A DNA stretch of 64,000 nucleotides. Source: Hypericum androsaemum. Lineage: Eukaryota; Streptophyta; Magnoliopsida; Malpighiales; Hypericaceae. A program made the translations under genes and the position numbers. Under the pieces are notes generated by a model. That model did not search any database. It had not been told where the DNA came from and saw only the letters and a program-made list of their open reading frames with translations. Position 1 is the first letter of the stretch. Every line of letters starts with the position of its first letter. The stretch covers positions 14,035,495 through 14,099,494 of the forward strand of contig OZ023189.1 of NCBI GenBank assembly GCA_963995505.1, read 5' to 3'. Shown here in pieces: positions 35,700 through 47,500 of this stretch.

Positions 35700-36115
35700 A
35701 ACTATTTTGTGAACTTAGTGCAAATTTTTTATTTATGAATTTTACAGACCAATCGTTCATCTACACATCCTTATATTTGACTGCAAGATTGTCACTACAA
35801 AAATAACAGATGAAGAAAAAGTTAAAACAATTTGACACGAGGCATGTGTCTATCCAAAGTATGATAATATTGTTTGGTGTTATTGCTGATTATTTTGGAG
35901 TGACACCATCCTTCTGGGGAAGTTGTTGGTAGGATAAGATTAGGAATGGTTATTTTCGTTCCAATCTATATGGATGGGAAGAGCCACTATTTGATGACTT
36001 GTTGGAAAGTGTAAATAATTTTTGATGTTGAACATAATGTGGCATTTATCAAGTGACTGTTGGACTGCGTGTCCCTGATTTATTTTCCCAGTGCACACTA
36101 GTTTTGGTATTGTAC
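35700..36115. repeat. Copy 1 of a 150-400 bp repeat
   Basis: Shares TTGTCACTACAAAAAT, CAATTTGACACGAGGCA, GTGTCTATCCAAAGTAT, GGAGTGACACCATCCTT and TGATGTTGAACATRATGTGG with 37855-38250. No open frame spans it. Its origin was not recognised. Confidence 0.75.
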
Positions 36116-36380
36116 ATCTGAACCTGTATATTTCAGTATGTCTAATTTTTTTTATTGATGTCACCCTAAAACTAAGTTGATTAATCCTAGTGAATAAGAC
36201 ATTTGTAAGGTGGTGAAATCTTGTTAACAAGTGATATTAATTGCTATGTTCTTAATAGCTTGAATTTCAAAAAATTAGAGTATCATTGCAAACACAAGGT
36301 ATGACTATTTTTAATTCTCTTTTTTTTAATATCGCTGTTAAATTATAAACTTAATTAGTCTTAAATATTTTTTATTAATT

Positions 36381-36850
36381 GCAAGCTACAGAGTTATGTG
36401 CACTGCTGTGTGGTCTCCAGCTAGTGGGAAAGAAGTTTCCACGTCTAACTGTCGAGTTAGACGCTTTAGCTACGTACACTGCTGTGTGGTCTCCAGCTAG
36501 TGGGAAAGAAGTTTCCAAGTCTAACTGTCGAGTTAGACGCTGTAGCTACGCGCACTGCTGTGTGGTCTCCAGCTAGTGGGAAAGAAGTTTCCATGTCTAA
36601 TTGTCGAGTTAGACTCGATGATGGTTGTACAATTCTTATCACAGGGTGTTGTGAAAGGCCATCCTCTTGAAAATCTGGTGAAGGCTTGTATTGATTTCAT
36701 CAACCTTCATGGACAAATAACTGTGGGTCATGTCAGTAAAAGGTGGAATAACTAATAAGGTTGTAGATTCCCTGTCGAAAATTGCCCTCAAAGAGGAGTC
36801 AAAAGATGACCTCAAAAATGGGGACGGCCGTCGAACATGGAACAACTAAT
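36381..36850 (+). pseudogene. RNase H-like domain relic interrupted by a 76-bp triplication
   Basis: ATELCALLCGLQLVGKKFP and LTVELD at the start, then after the repeats VELDSMMVVQFLSQGV, HPLENLVKACIDFINL and, after a one-base shift, NKVVDSLSKIALKEE. This order (AEL..L..GL, VELDS..VV, N.VAD.LAK) is that of the reverse-transcriptase-associated plant RNase H fold found in LINE and host proteins. Stops, a frameshift and a 76-bp tandem repeat that breaks the frame show it is dead. It may be all that is left of a LINE or of an RNase H-type gene. Confidence 0.65.
36401..36628. repeat. 76-bp tandem triplication
   Basis: Units start at 36401, 36477 and 36553 with CACTGCTGTGTGGTCTCCAG and contain GTCTAACTGTCGAGTTAGAC, itself an inverted repeat (GTCTAACT...AGTTAGAC). 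The third unit runs out at about 36613 into unique RNase H-like sequence. Units differ at only a few bases. Confidence 0.92.
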
Positions 36851-37600
36851 GGCAAATCATTGGGTTGTATTTGATAGGGACACTCACCATTTCAGTGTAA
36901 TTTGTTAAATTTTATTTGATGCACTTTGTTACATCTTCAAAATAGATATTTCTGACTTTATATTATGTTTTTAGTTGAAGCAATGTACTAAAACGGTCAT
37001 GGTTGAATCGAGTGGCTTAAAAAATATAGAACAACGTATATTTGAGCCTAGATATAATGATTTGTTCTTTCTCATAGCGAAGAAGGATGCTCATATCATA
37101 TTGGTGATGCCATATATGATGTAAGAATTTGTTGAATATTTTTTGTATTATAAAAATCTAGAAACTACAAAAAAAATTAAGAGTTATTATTATTCCCAAT
37201 GTCATGTCATCTACATGCTCTGGGATGACATTGCAAGATCTGAGTCACCTGATGGCATCCTCAATGAAAATTCCTAGCTGATTCAACTCGTAGTCAGCAT
37301 GAATGATGGATTCAGAAGACGTAGTGATACGCTTGTGATTGAAGCAGTGCTTACCTTCCAGATTTTGTGTAGGTAATTATTTATTTGGGTCATTTTGATT
37401 AAGACAACTCAAATAATTAATGAAATTATTTTTTTTTGTGTGTTAGGAGAGCTCATTGGGTTCAAATACATAGCTAAGCGCATCATGTTTGGAGAAGAAG
37501 ATACATAACCTGAGTTCTACCACTAGAGAGATAATTTTATTTTTTATATTGAAGAAATCATATTGTTTCTTTTTTATTTGTATGATATTTTTTTAATGTT
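36851..37600. other. Unrecognised stretch after the RNase H relic
   Basis: Short open pieces occur (for example CHVIYMLWDDIARSESPDG from about 37205) and look like eroded coding sequence, but I cannot assign a family. Confidence 0.4.
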
Positions 37601-37604
37601 ATTC

Positions 37605-37760
37605 CACTGATTGGGAGTGCAAGCTCTTTTTATGAATTTCACAACCCAACCGTTTATTTACACATCCTTATGTGTGACTAGAGACACATAAAGAAGAGAT
37701 TGTCAATACAAAATTAAAAATGAAGCAGAAGTTAATACAATTTGACGTGATGCAAATTGT
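37605..37760. repeat. Copy 2 (short) of the repeat at 35700
   Basis: Matches GATTGGGAGTGCAA, ATTTACACATCCTTATGTGTG, AAAGAAGAGATTGTCA and CAATTTGACGTGATGCAAAT with its neighbours, then stops. Confidence 0.7.
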
Positions 37761-37854
37761 AATCATTTTGTTTCTTTATTTTTTTATTGAAGTAATCATT
37801 TTGTTTTTTTTTATTCGTATGACATTTTTTTAATGTTATGCAACTGATTGGGGG

Positions 37855-38255
37855 AGTGCAAAGAATTTTTTTATGGATTTCACTACCCATCTGTTCATTT
37901 AAATATCCTTATGTGCGACTGAAAACACCTAAAGAAGAGATTGTCACTACAAAAATTATAGATGAAGCAGAAACTAATACAATTTGACACGAGGCAAGTG
38001 TCTATCCAAAGTATAATAACATCATTCGATGTTATTGGTGGTTATTTTGGGGTGACACCATCCTTTCTGTGGAGAGTTGCTGGTGGGATAGGATTAGGAG
38101 TGGTTGTTTTCATTCTAACTACAGGAAGAGCCGCTGTTTGATGACTTATTGAAAAGTGTAAAAAAATTTGATGTTGAACATGATGTGGACATTTATGAGG
38201 TGACTATTGGACTGTATGTCCCTGATTGATTTTCCTAATGCACACCAGCTTTTGA
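37855..38255. repeat. Copy 3 of the repeat at 35700
   Basis: Full-length match to 35700-36115. In one frame it reads VTPSFLWRVAGGIGLGVVVF, open only for about 50 codons. No family recognised. Confidence 0.7.
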
Positions 38256-38457
38256 TTGATCTTGTATAGAGGTGGTTAACAATGCAACTTTCTACGAAAT
38301 ATTAGTCCAATGCTCCTTCATCAAAAAAAAATTGACTACGTTGTACTTGGATTAGTAAGCATTTTTCACTCACATATTTGATAAATGTCTTATTTTCTTT
38401 TTTTTTGTCAATAATCCATGAATTAGTAAACGCTCAATCCGTAAAAATGATTACAAC

Positions 38458-39728
38458 TGTCACGACTCGATAATAGAAGTGACAAATGTCCGAGGATTAA
38501 ATACCTCGTAAGGCACCAAATTTATTACAGATAAAATTCCAACATCCAAAGGTAAATAACCATGACTTAAATACACAAATTAATGTCTGTTTAAATATCC
38601 CAAAACTAAAGGAAAAATGCCAATTTATTGAAAATCATGACGATGCATGCACCTTCCTCTACAACTCCTACCCGAGATCTGAAGCCCCACGATCTGAAAA
38701 CACATACGGGAATACTTGTGGTGAGTCATAAACTCAGTAAGAGGATCACAACAATACAAAGTCAACACAACTTGCAAACGAAACACAAAATACTCAGATT
38801 AGCCAAACGAAAACTATAACAGAACGGAGCTCCGTAGTCCACAGAAATTATGTCGAGATCCTCGTGGGGCTCAGATAAATACCCCCGTTCCTGCAAGGTG
38901 GGCCCAATAGACGGAAGGGTATCCCTTCCACGAGTCCAGATAGTCTACATACTCCCTGTCCATTCGATCACACATACCTCAGGTTACCCTAGTAGCCCTT
39001 TAAGCGATATGTGCAAACCACGGGGCCCAATAGGTATGGACAATCCTGCATGTCAAAACAGAATATGGAAATCATTTACAGAAATCATACAGAATGATCA
39101 AAAATCACAGATCATCACCTCAATTCCGAATCCAGCACAATAACACCCAAATAAACTCGGACATAATCCACTTACCTGATGAAGCTCTTACTCTCTAGCC
39201 CCTTTCAGATCGATTCTCCCGTGAGCCTCTCGAACTCCTATACGAACCCCATAATATTTTTCTAAGTGGGATTTCACGTGAATCAGAGGTAGGAAACAAC
39301 GCTACAAAACTTATCCTTTCTCCCTTACGAATCTGGTTTGTCCACTCGAGGGGGATCCGTCAGTCGCAAGGTTTCTTCCACCTTTTGAAGGACGATCGTG
39401 AGTCCTCTAGCATTAACATACTCGGCTTTGGGAAAAAGGACAGATATAGAGACTTACCCTCGACTTCCAATGAGTCTCAAATGGTCTCGTCCTCTCCTAT
39501 TGCATCTGTCAAAACCTGAGTGTACTCCTCGCCTTCACAGGAAGAAGAGGATTTTGTGAGTGTTTAGGGTGATGAAAAGAGGACGGCCAAACCCTATCTA
39601 TAGTATAATTTGAGGTAAAAACCCTAACCCCTGCGAATTTACCCTAAGACAGCTAGGGTTACGTGGATAATTTCTTTTAGCCCCTCCAATTTTTTAAGAT
39701 TTTCAATAAGGTTTTTTCAATTCTTACA
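38458..39728. mobile_element. 1271-bp solo LTR inserted in duplication unit A
   Basis: Starts TGTCACGACTCG and ends AATTCTTACA (TG...CA). Flanked by ACAAC (38453-38457) and ACAAT (39729-39733). The empty site survives in the paralogous unit at about 50819 (GATT-ACATC-GATGTTC), so the boundaries are well fixed. No gag, pol, PBS or second LTR. The length suits a Ty3/gypsy LTR (inference). Confidence 0.8.
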
Positions 39729-40679
39729 ACAATGATGTTCCATAATCAAAGATTATAAAAGTTGTTTTTGACTTTTTGAAGATTGACTTATTGGTTTTAA
39801 TAAGTGGTTAGAATGAATTACTTGATCCAAATATTTATCTATTATCATTTGTTATTGGTTTGCACTACTGTACAGCTTGAATATTGTAGTAGTTGTGTTA
39901 GGACCCAAAATGTGCTTGTTTCGCCATATACTTAATGGTTGTGATTTATTATGTTGTGGACTTGTGGTACGTAGTATATTTTCCACAAGGTCCATCATTA
40001 ATATATACATTAAATTATTCAAATGAACAAAATAATAACAAGTTCCCAACCATTTGGTGTTCATATACTAAATATGGTTTCTACCTATAAAAATTTTTTT
40101 GGGTGACATAGACAAGAGAAAATTAGTTTTTTTTACTTTGGCCGACACGAAATATTATTCTACTTTCCAAAGGATTTTTTTTTGATAAAGTGAAGTCGTA
40201 TATTCCCTAAGAAAAATTCACCAATGTACACCAATGGCACCAAGAGCACCGTACCTTGAACACCAGATATCGCAAATCAGGCTAAACTGATTTGTGCTAT
40301 CTGAGTACAGTCTCCAAGGTAACACCAAAGATAAGACAATACCAACCTGCCCTAAGGGTAAATATAAAAAAATACCCGAATTACACCAAACCCCGAGCAA
40401 AAACACACCTAAATACAACACAAAATTTCCAAGTCACGGTGGATCAAAGGTCCAAAAGAGTTCTGGACCGCGAGCCGCACACTTAATCGCCTGCCAGATA
40501 TGAGAAGTATTCTCTTCCCAAGAAAAACCAAAAGCGATTACAAGATGTCACGCCTCCGCCGTAAGCTCCGCTTTAAGTTCGTCATTATGCACCTCCAATC
40601 CATCAATAACCGAGCCAAAGGAATTGCAGTCATATTTGTATACTAAGGTTGCAGTTGTATACAACAATTTAAAAACGTT

Positions 40680-40902
40680 GAGGCATATCTTTTCTCAATT
40701 ACTGTTTTTTTTATTGAATTTTACAATAATTGTGTTTTTCATAAGGTATTCGAATGCAGCTCTTGTACAATTTTTACGGGAGGAATCAACATAAAGATGG
40801 GGGAGGGGACAAAACAAACGCTGTATATACCATTAGTTTTTAGACTATTACTATTACTATATTTATATTTTAATAAAACACATTTAACTACCCAAAAAAA
40901 AA
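40680..40902 (+). mobile_element. Short LINE/retroposon 3' end in unit A
   Basis: Ends TTTTAATAAAACACATTTAA followed by CTACCC and A's, like the LINE tails at 22.6 and 50.5 kb. The flanks are AATTTAAAAACGTT (40666-40679) and AATTTAAAAGGTT (40903-40915). Unit B at about 45670 lacks the insert. The internal 220 bp show no coding match. Confidence 0.8.
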
Positions 40903-41471
40903 AATTTAAAAGGTTAAAATTTTTAATACCTTAGGCAGGATGTCGTCGACACAAAATTGATCGATTTTATTTAGATTTGTTTAAATAAATTTGTAGAATA
41001 TTTTTTTAATTGGAAGTGTTTGTCTCACTTTTGGAGTGAAATTATTAGTTTTTCTGAATAGCCGGTATCAGTTTTCTACGGTAACTAATAACTTAAATTT
41101 GAGTCGAGTATAAATTTTAAAATATATAAAGCTCTACATTTTCTACAAGTAAACTATTGATGCGCTAAAATATTAGCCTGTTTCCTTCGCAAAAAAAGTA
41201 AAATAGCCTATTAAAATTTCCACTATTTCTGTGAGCCCCGACAACTCGCGGCGGCGGGAAAGACCAATAGGGAAGTCGTCTAATACCCACAATATTTCTC
41301 GTCTCCTTTATTTTTCTCGTGTTACTTACAGTGAACCTAGTGGTGTCAGATCGAAACTTATGAATATTACCAAACTTATGTCCTACTGTTCTGCGTTCTA
41401 GTGTCGTCAGATTATTTTTCTCCGTAGGCTCAGGGATTGTTTCAGTTTGCACCAATTAATCGTTCTCAAAC

Positions 41472-42803
41472 TTGGTTGATCAAATACTCGCTGTGTGGGG
41501 AGCAGAATTCAGGATGGAAATTGAAAGGAATGTATCATCTGGGAATGCTTGGCGGGACACTACGCACGAGGCTATCTGTGATATTTTTTCATCAGAGAAT
41601 GAGCAGCATATCTACAAAAGAATTCAAGTATTAATCGGTGGGAATCAACACTTTGTGAAGATGGCAAGCTTGGGTTTCTTTTGTCGCATATCAAAGATTT
41701 TTCAGGGGAAACACAGTAAGCCATTGCCCGAAGATTTGGTGCTTGAGATTTTGAGCAGACTACCAGCCGAGGATGTCCTCAAGTGTCTTATGGTGTGCAA
41801 GAGATGGATGACCGTGACCCTTACTCCCCGATTTTTTTATTTACACCAAACGAGAGCCCCTCTCACGATCTTGCTACAGAATTATGTTAATCGGAGCAAT
41901 GGCACGAAGTTGTATTCCCTTGACCTCACCCATGAAAAACCCTGCATCAGAAGTTTTGACACAACTAAGCTGTTAGGCCGCGATTCTTATTTGGTTGGAA
42001 CTTGCGATGGGCTGCTGTTGTTGAGACATTCCTTGGCTGTTGATTCTTTCCATTTATCTGTTTGCAATCCCTTGACAGGTAGAGTAGTAACGGCGGTGAC
42101 AGTTGGAGCCAACTATTGTCACGGGTTCTGGTTTCATCCATTCAAGAAAGAGTACGTGTTCCTCACTATTTCTCGCGATCGGTGCGTTGGCTACTGTTAT
42201 AAAATATTTAACTTGAGGGGGGAGAGTACCATAGTTGGCTGGTATGAGACTATCCCTTCACACGAGCTGCCCATCAATATCAGCTGCTCATTCTATTACT
42301 TGCTCCTGTTTCCAAACCCTCCCCGGAATTGCATTATGATCTTCAACATTGAGACAGAGAGAATCGACTTCAAGCCTCATCCACATTCAGATCATTGTTA
42401 TCGGGGACATGTAGGCTTTTCGCGATCTGAGAATGGCGATATGCGATTGTTGGAAATGGAAGAATCATTGGCTTTTGCTCATGTGTGTTCGGACACAAAT
42501 TCTCTTTACCTGTGGATGCTTGTGGACCGTGCGACTTGGCATTGGATCGAGAAGTATAATATCAGTCTTAATTGGCATGGTCACACACTATGTCCACTTA
42601 ACAGCATGGTTTATCCGTTGAGTGTACAAAAAGGGGAGATGTTAATGCTCTATCGTTCCGACAGGCTGATCGCTTTCAATCTGAAAACAAGGCGGGTCAG
42701 AAAGATAGATCTTAGTATTGTTGCTTTCGAAAGTGGTACATCTTTAAAATCAACTACTTACAAGAGCAGCCTTGTTGGGTTGTATCGCTTGGCGGATATG
42801 TGA
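41472..42803 (+). CDS. F-box protein with F-box-associated domain
   Basis: Likely substrate receptor of an SCF ubiquitin ligase: the F-box would bind SKP1/ASK and the C-terminal domain the target. Single exon, 443 codons from the first ATG. ATGs at 41514 and 41661 are alternatives; the stretch from 41514 is conserved in the duplicate, while MASLGFF at 41661 begins 20 residues before the F-box as is usual (380 aa). The F-box reads LPEDLVLEILSRLPAEDVLK and CLMVCKRWM. The remainder has typical F-box-associated phrases: VGTCDGLLLL, SVCNPLTGRV, YCYKIFNLRGES. No kelch or LRR repeats seen. The broken tandem copy at 46372 aligns over the whole length, which supports this frame as real. The family expands quickly in plants and the target is unknown. 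Confidence 0.85.
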   Translation: MVDQILAVWGAEFRMEIERNVSSGNAWRDTTHEAICDIFSSENEQHIYKRIQVLIGGNQHFVKMASLGFFCRISKIFQGKHSKPLPEDLVLEILSRLPAEDVLKCLMVCKRWMTVTLTPRFFYLHQTRAPLTILLQNYVNRSNGTKLYSLDLTHEKPCIRSFDTTKLLGRDSYLVGTCDGLLLLRHSLAVDSFHLSVCNPLTGRVVTAVTVGANYCHGFWFHPFKKEYVFLTISRDRCVGYCYKIFNLRGESTIVGWYETIPSHELPINISCSFYYLLLFPNPPRNCIMIFNIETERIDFKPHPHSDHCYRGHVGFSRSENGDMRLLEMEESLAFAHVCSDTNSLYLWMLVDRATWHWIEKYNISLNWHGHTLCPLNSMVYPLSVQKGEMLMLYRSDRLIAFNLKTRRVRKIDLSIVAFESGTSLKSTTYKSSLVGLYRLADM

Positions 42804-44470
42804 CATGCATACTTGTTTATGTTATTCCAGTAAGTCTAGAGGTAGTGGGTGAGTAGCCTTACAACTAGAAGTGCAAACTAATAATGCGATGCTTAGCATA
42901 TCTTTGATGCAGTTATTGTTATCTGTGTTTTAGTTATGAAATTTCCATCTCTGTAGATTTATAATTCTCCAAAACAGATAAGATGAAATGATATGTGAGG
43001 AAGATTATTTTATGTCTTTGAATGTATTGAAGTGGAAACTGAATGATTCATACCCTAGGGCGTCTATTGTCGAAGTTGATCTTTATTTCCTTTGGGAAGT
43101 GCATATTCTTAATTGTCAACATGTGGATCAAGATACGGTGTTCGTTGTGGATAGAGTGTGTGAAATGTTACTTACTACAGAGCTCCGAGCTTCCACAATC
43201 GGTTCGTGCTCAGGTGCCACAGTCCGAACTTGGGGAAAAATAGCGAAGCCATTAACAGATTTTGTGGAATATAAGATCTGAATGAACAATCAAACGTTGT
43301 TCTATGTTTCTGGCTCAGTTATGCTCCCACAAGGCTGATTGGCATCAGATGATTCAGTCAATGGTTCAATGGAACTAGAGATGCCTGCTTCTGGTACTTG
43401 CTGTGGATCTTAGTACCTGGAAATTGCAGTTTGGTTGCATTACTCAAGTCGGTGATCCCGGGACCATATCATATTTCTTTGATGTCTCTGGCATGAACTC
43501 CAGATTCTCTTGATGCATCCCATCCCATCCCATCATCATCATTTTCTCCTTTATCTTCATCAACCTGACATGGATCTGTATTAACATCGGAATTCTGGTA
43601 GAATCTGGAAAGAAGTTAGTGGAGATATTGTGCAGAGGTGGTGGATTGAATAATCAGGTGAATCTTTTGTATTAAATGTGCTTTAATAGCTCGTGTTTAA
43701 CTTGACTGCTCTTAAGAGCTTTTATACTTGAAGAGAGAAGCAAGAGAAGCTGAGCTTCTCTGCAGAATCTAGTCGTTGCAAGAGCAAAGGCTAGTTCCCA
43801 GTTTTGAAACCTGAGTTACTGGGAATCTTATTGAATACCATTGATCCATTGGTTCTCTGAGATTCGGCTTGGAGAATTAGATTCAAATAAATGAGGATGC
43901 TGGCTGTTTAAGGGAATCTTATTGAAGAAATTGGATCAGTCTGGAGTGTTTTAAGCGCGGTCAGTTGCGATTGAATGTTGCAAGTATCTTATCAATTGCT
44001 GTGCATTGTTGTAGAATTTTCCATGCAATTTAATGGACATGTGAATGTTGCCAAGGGATGATTACTGCATCAAGGTAATGAGACGGTAAGAATGTGGTGG
44101 GCTTGGCTCTTAGCGGATGTTCGCAGAAATAAATTTATCGTGATACGAGTCTCTCTCGGACGGATCTTGTATGTCTGAATCCATGTTCACATCGAACATG
44201 TCTTTGGTTATAGGGTTAATTGGTTGGTAGTCCATTCGAAGGAGAGTGAGAATGGGGAAGCGAATCTAATGTTGCATCTTTAGCAGATTACTATGTTGTG
44301 GCACCCACACTGTTGGGAGTTGATGTTGGATCAATGGGTCATCCATATAAAATTCGATTTGTCAAAAATTCTGTGAACTATAATTCGAATTTAAATTGTA
44401 GTTATCCCGTACAAGACGCATGCATCAGGAGATTCAGGACATGAGATGACGCCAGTTTATGAGACGATTG
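42804..44470. other. Duplicated downstream flank of the F-box gene
   Basis: Repeated at 47641-49133. A 97-codon frame (42988-43281) is shifted and stopped in the other copy, so it is probably not coding. On the minus strand near 43590-43430 an acidic piece (QVDEDKGENDDDG) has a counterpart at 48370-48182 but carries a stop here; origin unknown. Confidence 0.55.
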
Positions 44471-44509
44471 GGAAAAAAATATATTGTTTTTCTTTTACAT
44501 CTCCTTTTT

Positions 44510-47500
44510 TATCAGTTCTTTTACATCTCATTAATGTTAGGTGCTAAAGTTTGTACAAATAAAAAGCAACAAATTCGCTGTTCTCAGTTCAGTACAATCG
44601 AAAATTTATATTCTTTAAAAAATTAAACAAAAATTAAACTTTGTAAAGGAATGCGAGCTTATCTTCTATGGTTGGGCCTAAAGTGGGCCTGTGTCGGTTG
44701 ATTGAAGAGATGGTGTAACTAGTGAAATGATAACCATTATTAACACAGAAATTATCATAAAGTATCATTAAGACAAAATTAACACTTGAATTGCCAAGTC
44801 CTTCCCTAATCCAGCTCGTTTGATGGTATCCTACCTGGCTGGCTCATAGTATACAGTCGTACAGTATTTCAATTTACCGATAAATATTTATTGAGAGAGT
44901 TTTTTTTACCTATCAATTAAAAATCGTACCCGTCTCGAGTATAAATTAATCGGCGTAATTTCATCCGGCTGACGTTGTAAAGGTTAAGATACAAAGGCTT
45001 CAAGTCCGTTTTTTTTCTTCTGTTTAGACACTGTAAAAGTTAATTATAGTCCAAATATAAAAATCCAACGTAATGAATATGTGCAAGAACTGTGGTGTAA
45101 ATGTGTGCCTTGCTTCTGACTATAAATTTAGTGGGTTGGTTAACGATGCAGCTTTCTAAGATTATAAAAGTTGTTTTGAGTTTTTGAAGATTCTTATTGG
45201 TTTTATTAGTTAGTGGTTAGAATGAATTACTTGATCCAAATGTTTGTGTAATATCATTTTTTGTTGGGTTGCACTACTGTTCAGCATAAAGATTGTAGTA
45301 GTCGAGTTAGGACTCAAAATTTGCTTGTCGCCGAGTAAATGTTTCGCCATATACTTGATGGCTGTGATTTATTGTGTTATCGTACGTAGTATATATTTTC
45401 CACAAGCTCCATCATTAGTATGTACATTATATTATTCAAAGGAACAAAATAATAACAAATTCCCAACCATTTGGTTTTCATATACTAAATATGGTTTCTA
45501 CCGATAAAAGAATTTTTCGGGTGACACCAATAAGAGAAATTTTTCTCAAAAAAAAAGATGAGAGAAATTAGCTTTTTTCCCCCTTTGATCGACAAGAGAT
45601 ATTAGTCTACTTGCCAAAGGAATTGCAGTCATCTTGGCGTACCAAGGTTCAGTTGTATACAACAATTTAAAAACGTTAATTTTTTTAATACTCTAAGCAG
45701 GATGTTGTAGACACAAAATAGATCGATTTTATTCAGATTTGTTAGAATAACTTTTTTTAATTGGAAGGGTTTATCTCAATTTTGGAGTGAAATTATTCGT
45801 TTTCTTATACCAATTACCACCAGTATCGGACTTTTACTGTACTTGTTAATTCAAGTTTGACTCGAATAAGATTTTTTGAAGATATAAAGATTTATAGTTT
45901 TTTGGGTGAACTATAAAGCTATATAGTTGATGCTCTAAAATTTGTCAAGTAAAATAGCCTATTTCCTTCGCAAAAAAAGTAAACTATCCTATTAAAATTT
46001 CCAATAATTCTGTCCCAGATATACTGTAGGGCACGACAACTAGCGGCGGCGGGGAAGATCAATACTAGGGAAGTCGTCGCATACCCACCATCTCAAGGTT
46101 TTTAGGGTTTTTTTTTCTCTTGTTTTTCTTTGTGCTACTTAAAGTGAACCTAGTGGTGTCAGATCGAAACTTATGGATCTTACCAAACTTATGCCCTACT
46201 GTTCTGCGTTTAAGTGTCGTGAGAATTGAACGACGAGGCTCATGGTCCGTCCACAAAGTCGGTCATGGTTGTGAGTTTCAATCGTCAATTAATAGTTCTC
46301 AAACACTTTGTGCAGCTCTTTGGCCGATGAAATATTTGCTGCGTGGGTAAGTTTGGGGAGCAGAATTCGGGATGGAAATTCAAAGGAATGTAGCATCTGG
46401 GAATGCTTGGAGGGACACTACGCACAAGGCTATCTGTGACATTTTTTCATCAGAGAATGAACAACACATCTACAAAAGAATTCAAAGATTAATTGGCGGG
46501 AATACACACTTTGGGAACTTGGGTTTCTTTCGTCGCATATGAAAGATTTTTCAGGGAAAGTACAGTAAGCCATTGCCCGAAGATTTGGTGCTTGAGAATG
46601 TGAGCAGACTACCCGCCGAGGATGTCCTCAAGTGCCTTATGGTGTGCAAGGGATGGATGACCGTGACCCTTACTCCCCGGTTTTTTGATTTACACCAAAA
46701 GAGAGCCCCTCTCGCGATCTTGCTGCAGAATTATGATGATGGGAGCAATGGTATGAAGTTGTATTCCCTTGATCTTACCCATGAAAAACCATGCATCCGA
46801 AGATTTGACACAACTAAGCTGTTAGGCATTGATCATTATGTGGTTGGAACTTGCGATGGGCTGCTGTTTTTGCTGCATTCCCCGGATGTTGGTTCTTACT
46901 ATTTATCTATTTGCAATCCCTTGATAGGAAGAGTAGTAACGGGGGTGAAAGTTGGAACCGACTATTATCGCGGGTTCTGGTTTCATCTGTTAGTGTTCCT
47001 CACTACTTCTCTCCATCAGTGGCGCGGCTACTGTTATAAAATATTTAACTTGAGGGGGGAGAGTACCGTACTTGGTTGGTACAAGGCTGTCCCTTCAAAC
47101 GAGGTGCCCATCAATATCAGCTGCTCATTCTATTACCTGCTTATGAATCCAAACCCTCCCCAGAGTTGCATTATGATCTTCAACATTGAGACCGAGACAA
47201 TCGACTTCAAGCCTCATCCACATTCGCATCATTATTATCGAGGACATGTAGGCCTTTCGGGATCTGAGAATGGGGATATGCGATTGTCGGAAATGGAAGG
47301 ATCATTGGCTTTTGTTCATGTGTGTTGGCACACGAATTCTCTTTACTTGTGGATACTTGTGGACTGTGCGACTTGGCATTGGATTGAGAAGTATAAAATC
47401 AATCTTAATTGGCATGGTCCAAAACATTGTCCACTTAACAGCATGGTTTATCCATTGAGTGTACAAAAAGAGGAGATTTGAATGTTCTATCGTTCCGACT

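Larger units (their letters stand above)
34808..37860. repeat. Six dispersed copies of a degenerate 70-90 bp AT-rich repeat
   Basis: Copies at about 34808, 34900, 35018, 35465, 37550 and 37785 share TTTATTGAAGC followed by TTTGTTTCTTTCTTATTCGTAT, then ATTTTCTTTATAT and often CAAATTTTTTATTTAGA. Spacing is irregular, so this is not a simple satellite. They surround the RNase H relic. Confidence 0.6.
38280..44470. repeat. Segmental duplication unit A with the intact F-box gene
   Basis: Unit A comprises an upstream block (38280-41470, disrupted by a solo LTR and a LINE end), the F-box gene and about 1.6 kb downstream. It parallels unit B at 44510-49133 nearly throughout, ending at GACGCCAGTTTATGAGACG (44452) and ACACCAGTTTATGAGACGG (49110). 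Confidence 0.85.

Noticed and set aside
42988..43281. 97-codon frame downstream of the F-box gene
   Set aside because: The duplicated copy at 47800-48040 is frame-shifted and stopped, and no domain is recognised; more likely untranslated flank.
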